Shown in pieces: positions 43,347 to 50,392 of a DNA stretch of 64,000 bases. The notes under the pieces were generated by a model. It searched no databases. It was not told the DNA's origin and saw only the letters and a list, made by a program, of their open reading frames with translations. Each line of letters opens with the position of its first letter. The stretch's first letter is position 1. The translations under genes and the position numbers were made by a program. Source of the DNA: Spirochaetota bacterium (GTDB lineage Bacteria > Spirochaetota > Brachyspiria > Brachyspirales > JACRPF01); contig JACRPF010000018.1 in NCBI GenBank assembly GCA_016214035.1, forward strand, positions 62,001 to 126,000, given 5' to 3'.

Positions 43347-43348
43347 AC

Positions 43349-43915
43349 TCAGGCTCCCGCAACAGTTTTTTTCACGAAAGGACTTGTGAACTCTTCGGCA
43401 AGTATGTCCATATATACCGTTCCTTGATATTCCCCCGCGATACACCGCGACTTCCGCCGCACGCCGAAGCGCTTGAAACCGACTTTCTCATAACTGCGAA
43501 TAGCACGTTTATTTTGCTCATATACTCGCAGCATGATCGACTGCAGATTCAAAATATTGAATCCATAATCGAGCAGAAGTGACATCGCCTCGGTACCATA
43601 ACCCTTTGACAGATACGATTTCTCTCCTATCACAATGCCGACTTCGGCGTTGTGGTTCACATTATCAACACCCATGAGCGAACAGTTGCCGATAACCGTA
43701 TCCGTGGCAGTATCGACAATAGAGAAAATAGGACTTCCCGTCCGCTGCATATCGGCGATGAACTGTACTTCTCCCGGATAGGAGATCTGTTTCGACACGG
43801 TGGACAGGTATTGCGTCACTTCGAGATCGTTCATCCAGCGGGTGAACGGTTCCGCGTCGTTGGGCGATATCGGTGACAGATAGCATTTCGCACCGATAAG
43901 TTTTTTACAATACAT
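43349..43915 (-). CDS. RimJ/RimL-type GNAT acetyltransferase, tandem paralogue
   Basis: This 188-residue paralogue of the downstream neighbour shares KKLIGAKCYLSPISPNDA, SYLSKGYGTEAMSLLLDYGFNILNL, RSYEKVGFKRFGVRRK and the C-terminal SPFVKK segment. The pair lie end to end with a 2-bp gap, pointing to a local duplication. The duplicates have diverged clearly in the substrate-binding middle part. Confidence 0.87.
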   Translation of the reverse strand: MYCKKLIGAKCYLSPISPNDAEPFTRWMNDLEVTQYLSTVSKQISYPGEVQFIADMQRTGSPIFSIVDTATDTVIGNCSLMGVDNVNHNAEVGIVIGEKSYLSKGYGTEAMSLLLDYGFNILNLQSIMLRVYEQNKRAIRSYEKVGFKRFGVRRKSRCIAGEYQGTVYMDILAEEFTSPFVKKTVAGA

Positions 43916-43918
43916 GCC

Positions 43919-44752
43919 TCACTCCTTGATAAAATCGTACGCCTCGAAATCCTCAAGGCGTTCATAACCTATTCTCGCATAGATGCTGTTCGACGTTGGA
44001 TTCGCAAGGTCGGTGTACAGTGTGCAGAACGAACGTCCCTGTTCAAGCAGATATCCGCTCATCTTTGCCACCAGACTTGTAGCATAGCCGCGCTTCCGGT
44101 ACTCCGGAGGCGTATACACACCTCCAACAGCCGCGCCGTTTTTAGTATAACGGATACTCACGGCTGACGAAACGATTTTACCGCCGTCCATAAGCAGAAA
44201 CGCCCGGCCATCCGCTATGGCTTTCTCCGCACCGGCAACTGCATTCGCCCTGTTGTCATTGACATTCGCTTCCTTACCCATTGCGTACAGCCGGTCTGCC
44301 AGTAACCCGGCATAAACATCGTCGGCCACGCTGAGCGTTCCGGGAAGATCGGCACCGAATTGCACCGTATCAAGTTTAAATGACCTCATCTTCATGGCGC
44401 TGTTCACCGCTGCCGCATACCGCCCGGCATACAGCAGCGAAAAAAGCGCCGCATCTTCCTGAACGGCAAGCACACCGGGCGGAGCGATATCATTCTCAAG
44501 CAGATAATCCGTGAGCATCTGCATCACCTCAGGCGCCCGGTAGTTTCCAAATCGGCGTATCACGATCCGCTGCCCGGGTGTCATCACCGCTGCAAGCGCT
44601 ATCGTACCGTTGTTTATCACAGAAAGATACAATCCCGACGGGTTATTGCCGAGCAGTATCCCAAGCATGAGATTATTCTCCGCTTCCGCCTTTTCCAATG
44701 CCGGCCCCACTGCAGCCAGCATGTCATTCGCATTATCATATTTCCGTATCAT
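43919..44752 (-). CDS. Two-domain GNAT-family acetyltransferase
   Basis: The product is 277 residues from the ATG at 44752 (AGGA eight bases upstream). The C-terminal half is a clear GNAT: AAVGGVYTPPEYRKRGYATSLVAKM and SIYARIGYERLEDFEAYDFI. The N-terminal half (residues 1-130) is a divergent, non-catalytic GNAT-like domain as in the GCN5-related DUF4081-type proteins. It is separated by 3 bp from the RimL pair, so four acetyltransferases are strung together. Confidence 0.82.
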   Translation of the reverse strand: MIRKYDNANDMLAAVGPALEKAEAENNLMLGILLGNNPSGLYLSVINNGTIALAAVMTPGQRIVIRRFGNYRAPEVMQMLTDYLLENDIAPPGVLAVQEDAALFSLLYAGRYAAAVNSAMKMRSFKLDTVQFGADLPGTLSVADDVYAGLLADRLYAMGKEANVNDNRANAVAGAEKAIADGRAFLLMDGGKIVSSAVSIRYTKNGAAVGGVYTPPEYRKRGYATSLVAKMSGYLLEQGRSFCTLYTDLANPTSNSIYARIGYERLEDFEAYDFIKE

Positions 44753-44789
44753 CGTAAAATCCTGTTGTAATATAAATTCCTGCCGCACG

Positions 44790-46016
44790 TTACCGCACGA
44801 CAGCATCCGTCATCAATGCGCCCAACGTCGAGACCCCGTCGATAATGTTCTGCTCCGACGGAAAGCTGAAATTGAGGCGCATTGTATTCCTGCCGCCGCC
44901 GTTCGGAAAGAACGCGTCACCGGCGACATAAGCGACACCGCGCTCCATCGCACGCGGCAGCATAGCGCGCGTATCGAGACTTTCGGGCAACGTCACCCAG
45001 GCGAATAATCCGCCCGCTATGTTCGTCCATGATGAACCTTCAGGCATGGATGTTTTCAGCGCCTCTTGCATCACGCCGGCTTTCCGGCGGTACAGCGAAA
45101 CAATGTCGGCGATATGCGGCAGCAGCACATTATGCCGCATCACCTCGAAGACGCAGTGCTGCGCGAATGTACCGGTACAGAGGTCTTCAGCCTGTTTCGC
45201 AACCGCGACCTTTGCCGCTACATGCTCCGGAGCCGCAAGCCAGCCCACGCGGAATCCCGGCGCGATTATCTTCGAGAACGTGCCGAGATAGAACACGCTC
45301 CCGCAATCGTCAAAGCTTTTCACGAGCGGCATACGTGTACCATCGAACAGAAGAAGCCCGTATGGGTCGTCCTCGACGATGTACGTATCGTATTCTGCGG
45401 CGAGTTCGATAAGCCGTTTACGGCGCTCAACGCTCATTACCGCACCTGACGGATTACCGATCGTCGGCACCGTATAGATGAACTTCGGCCGTTTACGCTG
45501 ACGCGCCAGGTCACGAAGCCGGTCTTCAAGGTCTGTCATGTCCATGCCGTATTCATCGATCGAAATACCCTGCACTTCGGCTAGAAATGACCGGAAGGTC
45601 AGTATCGCGCCGAGAAATGTCGGGCTCTCGGTGAGCACGATATCACCCGGATCAAGGAACAGCTTTGCCAGAAAATAAAGCGCCTGCTGCGAACCGCTGG
45701 TAACGACGATATTCGATGTATCCTGCGGAACGCCGTAGAGATCGCCCATACCCTGCGCGATGGCTCTGCGCAGTTTTGTGTGGCCTTCAGTGCAGCCGTA
45801 CTGGAGCGCATCTGCTGCATGCGAACTCATGACATGTTCGATTATCGGCGCAATCTTGCCCGACGGGAACGCAGCCGGATCCGGCATACCGCCGCCGAAG
45901 CTGATGACATCTCTACCTTCAGTGTATTTCAATAGTTCCCGGATATCCGATGCACGCATATTGAGCGCACTTCTTGAGTAATGTGTCTGATATGTATCTG
46001 TCACTGTATTCATCAT
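44790..46016 (-). CDS. PLP aminotransferase of the 2-aminoadipate / MocR-related type
   Basis: Fold-type I aminotransferase of about 408 residues. ISFGGGMPDPAAFP, YGCTEGHTKLRRAI, TSGSQQALYFLAKLFLDPGD and FSKIIAPGFRVGWLAAP (PLP Lys) match the LysN/2-aminoadipate group. There is no GntR domain. I start at the twin ATG (46016/46013) with AAGGA upstream, since the longer frame would begin with GTG. It lies 7 bp after rtcB. Confidence 0.88.
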   Translation of the reverse strand: MMNTVTDTYQTHYSRSALNMRASDIRELLKYTEGRDVISFGGGMPDPAAFPSGKIAPIIEHVMSSHAADALQYGCTEGHTKLRRAIAQGMGDLYGVPQDTSNIVVTSGSQQALYFLAKLFLDPGDIVLTESPTFLGAILTFRSFLAEVQGISIDEYGMDMTDLEDRLRDLARQRKRPKFIYTVPTIGNPSGAVMSVERRKRLIELAAEYDTYIVEDDPYGLLLFDGTRMPLVKSFDDCGSVFYLGTFSKIIAPGFRVGWLAAPEHVAAKVAVAKQAEDLCTGTFAQHCVFEVMRHNVLLPHIADIVSLYRRKAGVMQEALKTSMPEGSSWTNIAGGLFAWVTLPESLDTRAMLPRAMERGVAYVAGDAFFPNGGGRNTMRLNFSFPSEQNIIDGVSTLGALMTDAVVR

Positions 46017-46023
46017 TAAATCC

Positions 46024-47175
46024 TTATTCACTTGCCTTGAAGTTATACACCGGTTTCAGCCGGTCTTCTACGTCCACCGTATCTTCAAGCAAGTCGATTA
46101 TTCTCGCAGCATCCTTATACGCCATCGGGCTTTCATCGATAGTATTACGCCCGACGCACGTGGTATAGATGCCGTCCATGGTCTTCCGGAATTCATCCAG
46201 CTTGAGCTCGCTTTTTGCCCGCGAGCGGGACATTGTTCTTCCCGCCCCGTGCGGGGCCGACTGATTCCACGCCTTGTTTCCTTTGCCGCGGCCGATGACA
46301 ATGCCGTCACGCATATTGAACGGCACTACGACACGTTCATCCTTGTGCGCCGATATCGCACCTTTGCGAATGACATTATCCGCTGAGATAAAGTTATGCA
46401 CACTCTCGATCGACGGACAGTTACCCGCATCGCGTCCGAAAACGCCGCGTATTATCGATGAACCCATCACCGCACGGTTGAGCGAAGCGTACACCTGTGC
46501 CGTGCGCATGTCGTCGAGATACGCGTCACGGTCGGTTCCGGTGAGATATTCAAGCCCGCCCATAGAACCGCAGACCTTCCGTGCGTGTTTCTGATGGTAC
46601 TCCGCTACACGCAGACCGAAATTCCTCGATCCGGAATGTATCGTGAGCCAGAACGCTCCTTTGCTGTCGCGGTCCACCTCGATGAAATGGTTCCCGCCGC
46701 CGAGCGAACCGATGGAACAGAGCACACGACCGAAGTCCTGCTCCTGACGTTTGCATATCTTCTCAAGCCGTTTTGAAAAACGCTCGAAGGTTTCTTCACC
46801 GCCGATTGGGCATCTGCCAATCGTTTTCGTATCAGCACTTCCGCGCACACCGGCACCCGACGGTATTTCACGTCTGATGAACCGTTCCAGCGCATCAAAA
46901 TCAGGTTTCTCTTCGCCGAGCTTCCAGGTACGCACGCCGCAGCCGATATCGACGCCGATGACATTCGGTATCACTTTGTCACCGAGCGGCGCCGTAAATC
47001 CGATGACAGCGCCTTTACCCGCGTGTACATCGGGCATTATGGCAATGCGACCGCCGGAAAATGCATCGTGGTTTAAAAAAGCGTATATCTGCTTTCTGGC
47101 CTCGTCTTCAAGGTTTTCGGCATAGATATACGCTTTATTGTATTTCCCCTGAAGCTCTTCACACGGCGCGCTCAT
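46024..47175 (-). CDS. rtcB: RtcB-family RNA ligase
   Basis: RtcB joins 2',3'-cyclic phosphate or 3'-phosphate RNA ends to 5'-hydroxyl ends using GTP and Mn. Diagnostic features are MPDVHAGKGAVIGFT, GVDIGCGVR (metal-binding Cys), GGGNHFIE, TIHSGSRNFGLR and SAPHGAGRTMSR with the His that is guanylylated. At 383 residues it is the shorter RtcB form. No archease or RtcR/RtcA gene is present. It is coupled to the upstream methyltransferase by a 4-base overlap. Confidence 0.94.
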   Translation of the reverse strand: MSAPCEELQGKYNKAYIYAENLEDEARKQIYAFLNHDAFSGGRIAIMPDVHAGKGAVIGFTAPLGDKVIPNVIGVDIGCGVRTWKLGEEKPDFDALERFIRREIPSGAGVRGSADTKTIGRCPIGGEETFERFSKRLEKICKRQEQDFGRVLCSIGSLGGGNHFIEVDRDSKGAFWLTIHSGSRNFGLRVAEYHQKHARKVCGSMGGLEYLTGTDRDAYLDDMRTAQVYASLNRAVMGSSIIRGVFGRDAGNCPSIESVHNFISADNVIRKGAISAHKDERVVVPFNMRDGIVIGRGKGNKAWNQSAPHGAGRTMSRSRAKSELKLDEFRKTMDGIYTTCVGRNTIDESPMAYKDAARIIDLLEDTVDVEDRLKPVYNFKASE

Positions 47176-47720
47176 AACTTGTTGCCGACATACACGTACC
47201 CGTTAAAACCGTCGCCGATGCCGCCGGTTTTGCAGACATAGATGAATCCGGCGAAAAACGTGTTCGCCACGATAGGCCCGAGCGATTCGCGGTTCTTTTC
47301 GAACAGGATGATGCGTGCACCGTCCTTGGCTACGCGATAGATCTCACGCACCAATGCTTCCTTGTCCTCGATGGATTCCAGAAAACCGTTCCCGTAGACG
47401 ACATCGAAAAAATTGTAGTCGAACGGTATTCCCTTGGAAATATCATACTGACGAAAATAGAAATTCTCATCGTTAGCGATTGCAGGATCGACATTATCGA
47501 TTGCTTCGGTAGACCTGTCGACACCGAAAAATCTATTCGCTTCACCGAAAACGGTGCTCATATACTTCAGGTCACCGCCCGTACCGCATTCCAGATGCAG
47601 GATAGAGCGATCACCCTGCCCCGCATTCATATCCAACAGGGGCAAAATCCGGCGATATGCCGATTTGTCCATGCTTCTATCCTTCGTGCTGATATAATAA
47701 TAAGTCTCTAATGCGGTCAT
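47172..47720 (-). CDS. SAM-dependent methyltransferase linked to rtcB
   Basis: The product is 182 residues from the ATG at 47720, which follows a perfect AAGGAGG. Motif I is ILHLECGTGGDLKYM (Glu instead of the usual Asp), followed by FFGVDRSTEAIDNV and FFDVVYGNGFLESI. KDGARIILFEKN corresponds to the late motifs. It overlaps rtcB by 4 bases. A link to RNA modification is possible but unproven. Confidence 0.8.
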   Translation of the reverse strand: MTALETYYYISTKDRSMDKSAYRRILPLLDMNAGQGDRSILHLECGTGGDLKYMSTVFGEANRFFGVDRSTEAIDNVDPAIANDENFYFRQYDISKGIPFDYNFFDVVYGNGFLESIEDKEALVREIYRVAKDGARIILFEKNRESLGPIVANTFFAGFIYVCKTGGIGDGFNGYVYVGNKL

Positions 47721-47862
47721 TATATTCCTCCTTGCCGTTGATTGCAAACCCGTCGTCACGCATACCTGTTGTTTTTGTACGTAGTGCCGCGCCTGCGGCT
47801 GCTGTATTGGTATGTAGTACGGTTGCCCGTACGATTGTTGTCTTTTTGGTGAGATGTTTCAT
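47677..47862 (-). CDS. Possible 61-residue small protein upstream of the methyltransferase
   Basis: A reading frame starts at an ATG with AAAGGAG six bases upstream and runs 61 codons, ending 44 bases inside the methyltransferase gene. The product is basic and Thr/Ala-rich in the first half (KHLTKKTTIVRATVLHTN) and charged at the end. I do not recognise it. Strong ribosome binding supports translation; the overlap and odd composition argue against. It could serve translational coupling. Confidence 0.35.
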   Translation of the reverse strand: MKHLTKKTTIVRATVLHTNTAAAGAALRTKTTGMRDDGFAINGKEEYNDRIRDLLLYQHEG

Positions 47863-47892
47863 GTGAGACTCCTTTAAAATATCCATGCCTTA

Positions 47893-47949
47893 CCGTGAGT
47901 GTTGTCGCTCTCGCGATCCATCCAGGATCGCTGGCGCTAGCGTTCACGG
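47893..47949 (-). ncRNA. Candidate structured leader RNA ahead of the methyltransferase-rtcB genes
   Basis: On the minus strand CCGTGA (47944-47949) closes with TCACGG (47893-47898). Inside are a 6-bp hairpin (47914-47930, CGATCC with GGATCG, 5-base loop) and a CGC-GAGA-GCG tetraloop hairpin (about 47905-47914), overlapping at one base. Another 7-bp hairpin, CGGGCTT with AAGCCCG, lies upstream at 48016-48033. No known riboswitch class is recognised. The 545-bp stretch 47721-48265 otherwise holds only the small transcription unit and small reading frames described separately. Confidence 0.4.
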
Positions 47950-48038
47950 GCAGGGCTCATTACCCGATATTGTCGCGCATCCGGCGCGGTCTATACTGCC
48001 GCTTCTCCTTTTCATCGGGCTTTTATAAGCCCGTGAAT

Positions 48039-48078
48039 AAAAAAAAGCCCGCCACCTCTTTTTGAAGGTAGCGGGCTT
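48039..48078 (-). terminator. Strong intrinsic terminator of the small transcription unit
   Basis: On the minus strand AAGCCCGC-T-ACCT pairs with AGGT-G-GCGGGCTT (8 bp, one mismatch, 4 bp) around an 8-base loop, followed by a run of T residues (48046-48039). An upstream segment (GCGGGTTGC...ATTGTCCGT, about 48104-48122) can pair instead with the terminator's first arm and its flank (ACGGCAAT), giving a possible alternative fold. Confidence 0.85.
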
Positions 48079-48101
48079 ATTATTGCCGTCTGCTTTTTAT
48101 G

Positions 48102-48185
48102 CTACGGACAATGCAACCCGCCTTTACCTGCTACGCGCGCTTTAATGGCAGCGCCGAGTATGTTGTGTTTGCATGTGCCGAACAT
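48102..48185 (-). CDS. 27-residue small open reading frame in a self-contained transcript
   Basis: The ATG (48183-48185) follows TAGGA with good spacing and the frame ends at TAG (48102-48104). The product is small and basic (MFGTCKHNILGAAIKARVAG then a short end with HCP) and has two cysteines. A consensus promoter lies just upstream and a strong terminator 24 bp downstream. It may be a small protein, a leader peptide of an attenuator, or a chance frame in a small RNA. Confidence 0.4.
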   Translation of the reverse strand: MFGTCKHNILGAAIKARVAGKGGLHCP

Positions 48186-48218
48186 AGCTTTTCCTAAAAA
48201 TATTTTACGAACGCCATT

Positions 48219-48247
48219 AATATATATGCGGAATCACAATCTGTCAA
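48219..48247 (-). promoter_or_regulatory. Near-consensus promoter of the small transcription unit
   Basis: Perfect TTGACA (48242-48247) and TATATT (48219-48224) with a 17-bp spacer on the minus strand, just after the epimerase gene. The start point would be near 48212. The transcript to the terminator is about 170 nt. Confidence 0.75.
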
Positions 48248-48265
48248 GTAAATTCAGCATTTTTT

Positions 48266-49666
48266 TTATTTTCCCGACTTCGTATCATTACTTTCACGTT
48301 CAAGCTTTTCCAGTAATGATATCGTCTGGATTATCGCACGTCCGTTATGATAGGCGGCCTTCCAGGCATTCGCTTTGCCGCCGACGGCAACGAAACCGTT
48401 ATTGGTAACACCGCTCTTGCCTTTGGTGCCGACCGGCCAGACATCGGAAAACCATTCACCGTGCTTACGGTCTATCTGATAATTGGTAATCCAGCCGAGA
48501 GTTTTATAAAACGTATCAAGATATGTTTTTTCTTTGGTGAGAGAATACATCGACAATGCGCTGTACATGCATTCCGCCTGAACCCACCATGTCTTCTGTA
48601 TTTTATCAGCGGGTCTGTTGAACGCACCGGAATCGAAAAAGCCGCCGTTGGTCGTATCGAACCCATACCGGAGCGAGTAATCGAACATGTAACGGTATGC
48701 GTCCAATAAAACGCTATTCGGTACGCCGAGTGCATCGCATGTCTCGGCCACAAGCCAGACATTTTCAAGGTCATGACCATATGACACGCGATTGTAATTG
48801 CTCTGGTCCACCGGTTTCCAGTTCGCCAGATATTTATCCGTACACGCTCCCAGCGTTTTCCGCATCACCGATGATGACTGTATCATCACCAGCTCCTGAA
48901 GCCGCTCGCGGACGAGTGCGTCGCCGCTGAGTGTATAGAGGAGCGTAAACGGCTCCATCAGATGCAGGTGCGTATTCATGAGTTTATATCCGTTGGGCAC
49001 ACCGAGATAATTCTTCACATTCGTTCCGGTAATCGGCTGCCAATCCGGCGTGAAATATTCCACGTAACCGCCGTTGACCTTATCATGCGCCTTTTCGTCA
49101 AGCTGTCTGAATACCTTCAGAACGAAGGCTTTCGCCTCCGGGTCCTTCGATGCAAGCGCATATTCCGACAATGCATAGACAGCGAACCCCTGACCGTACA
49201 TGTGCTTGTTGGGCTGGATCGGTTTGCCGGACGGGCTCACGCCCCAGTAGAAACCGCCGTTCTTTTTATCCTGCATCACGTTGCGCAGATAATCGTAGCC
49301 GTGCTTCGCCGCGGGAAGATACTTCTCTTTTGAATATCCGGCGCGAACGAGCCGGGAAAAGAACCACACCATGCGGCTCTGCACCACGATATACCGGTTG
49401 CTGCTGCTCCCGGCGTTCGAGCCGAAACCCTTGAACACGCCGTTGATATCGTGATTGAGATTGTAGCCGCCGTTCACCGTATCAATCGTGGACGGATACC
49501 AGAATGGAATAATGTTCTCATCGAGGATACTCCGGCATTGCTGCTTGAGTTCCGTGATGTTGCTGATACCAACCGTGGTACTGTCATGACGGAACACCGG
49601 CTCATTCTTTGTGCAGCCGGCAAGCAGTACCAGCGCTACCGATACGGACATCAGAATTTTTTTCAT
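48266..49666 (-). CDS. Lipoprotein of the N-acylglucosamine/cellobiose 2-epimerase fold
   Basis: The product is 466 residues from the ATG at 49666 (GGAGG upstream) with a lipobox signal (MKKILMSVSVALVLLAGC). The mature part is an AGE-type alpha/alpha barrel: FWYPSTIDTVNGGYNLNHD, VVQSRMVWFFSRLV, NGGFYWGVSPSG, GQGFAVYALSEYALA, NGGYVEYF and SYGHDLENVWLVAETCDALG. The His in YGHD is a likely catalytic base. Known AGE and cellobiose 2-epimerases are cytoplasmic, so surface or periplasmic lipid anchoring is unusual. It is the last gene of the GH operon. Confidence 0.85.
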   Translation of the reverse strand: MKKILMSVSVALVLLAGCTKNEPVFRHDSTTVGISNITELKQQCRSILDENIIPFWYPSTIDTVNGGYNLNHDINGVFKGFGSNAGSSSNRYIVVQSRMVWFFSRLVRAGYSKEKYLPAAKHGYDYLRNVMQDKKNGGFYWGVSPSGKPIQPNKHMYGQGFAVYALSEYALASKDPEAKAFVLKVFRQLDEKAHDKVNGGYVEYFTPDWQPITGTNVKNYLGVPNGYKLMNTHLHLMEPFTLLYTLSGDALVRERLQELVMIQSSSVMRKTLGACTDKYLANWKPVDQSNYNRVSYGHDLENVWLVAETCDALGVPNSVLLDAYRYMFDYSLRYGFDTTNGGFFDSGAFNRPADKIQKTWWVQAECMYSALSMYSLTKEKTYLDTFYKTLGWITNYQIDRKHGEWFSDVWPVGTKGKSGVTNNGFVAVGGKANAWKAAYHNGRAIIQTISLLEKLERESNDTKSGK

Positions 49667-49691
49667 ATATTCCTCCACTGTTGATATAGCA

Positions 49692-50387
49692 TCACTGCGA
49701 TGCCGCCGACACTAACGCTTTGAATAATACCATATGTCCCTCATCAACGAGACGCTCCGGATGCCATTGCACACCGACGAGAAACCGTTCATCGCCAGAT
49801 TCAACCGCCTCAACAATGCCGTCAGGTGATATGGCGGCAACATGCAGTCCCTCACCTATCCTGCTCATCGCCTGATGATGCGTCGAGTTCACCTGCAGCG
49901 TGTCTGCCGAATATAACAAGTTGATTCTCGACGACTTCTGGACATCCGCGGAATGATTCGTACCGGCATGCTCATGCTTCGCAGCATCATACGTGTGTAT
50001 ATCCTGATGAAGACTGCCGCCGAGTGCTACGTTGATAAGCTGTGACCCGCGGCATATCCCGAGTATCGGCTTGCCGCTTTTGTACACCGCGCCGAACAGC
50101 GCAAACTCATAGGCATCACGTTCATCATCAACGGCACGGGACAGTTGCTCGTCATTCGTCTGTCCATACCGTGCAGGATTGATATCACAGCCGCCGGTGA
50201 ATAGAATTGCATCACATCGGGCTGCGATGCTTTCCACATATTCACCACCCGCAATCGGTGCCACCAGTACCGGTATACCGCCCGCTGCATGGACGGCTTG
50301 ATAATACGGCGCATTGCAGCAGCCGCGCACGACATCAGCCTCCGGTCTGTCAAGTGATGCGGTTATCCCGATAAGCGGTTTTTCCAC
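49692..50387 (-). CDS. PuuD-like class I glutamine amidotransferase
   Basis: This 231-residue protein belongs to the peptidase C26 / gamma-glutamyl-GABA hydrolase group. The nucleophile Cys is in LGICRGSQLINVALGG, the substrate segment is LFTGGCDINPARY, and the His-Glu pair is VGVQWHPERL. It cleaves gamma-glutamyl amides such as gamma-Glu-GABA. Its place inside a polysaccharide operon is unexplained. The GTG at 50387 lies 5 bp after the DUF5060 gene; a longer TTG start overlaps that gene. Confidence 0.87.
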   Translation of the reverse strand: MEKPLIGITASLDRPEADVVRGCCNAPYYQAVHAAGGIPVLVAPIAGGEYVESIAARCDAILFTGGCDINPARYGQTNDEQLSRAVDDERDAYEFALFGAVYKSGKPILGICRGSQLINVALGGSLHQDIHTYDAAKHEHAGTNHSADVQKSSRINLLYSADTLQVNSTHHQAMSRIGEGLHVAAISPDGIVEAVESGDERFLVGVQWHPERLVDEGHMVLFKALVSAASQ

Positions 50388-50392
50388 GGTCT

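Noticed and set aside
47893-47949. Guanidine, cobalamin or c-di-GMP riboswitch
   Set aside because: I compared the remembered consensus cores with this leader and none matched beyond a few bases.
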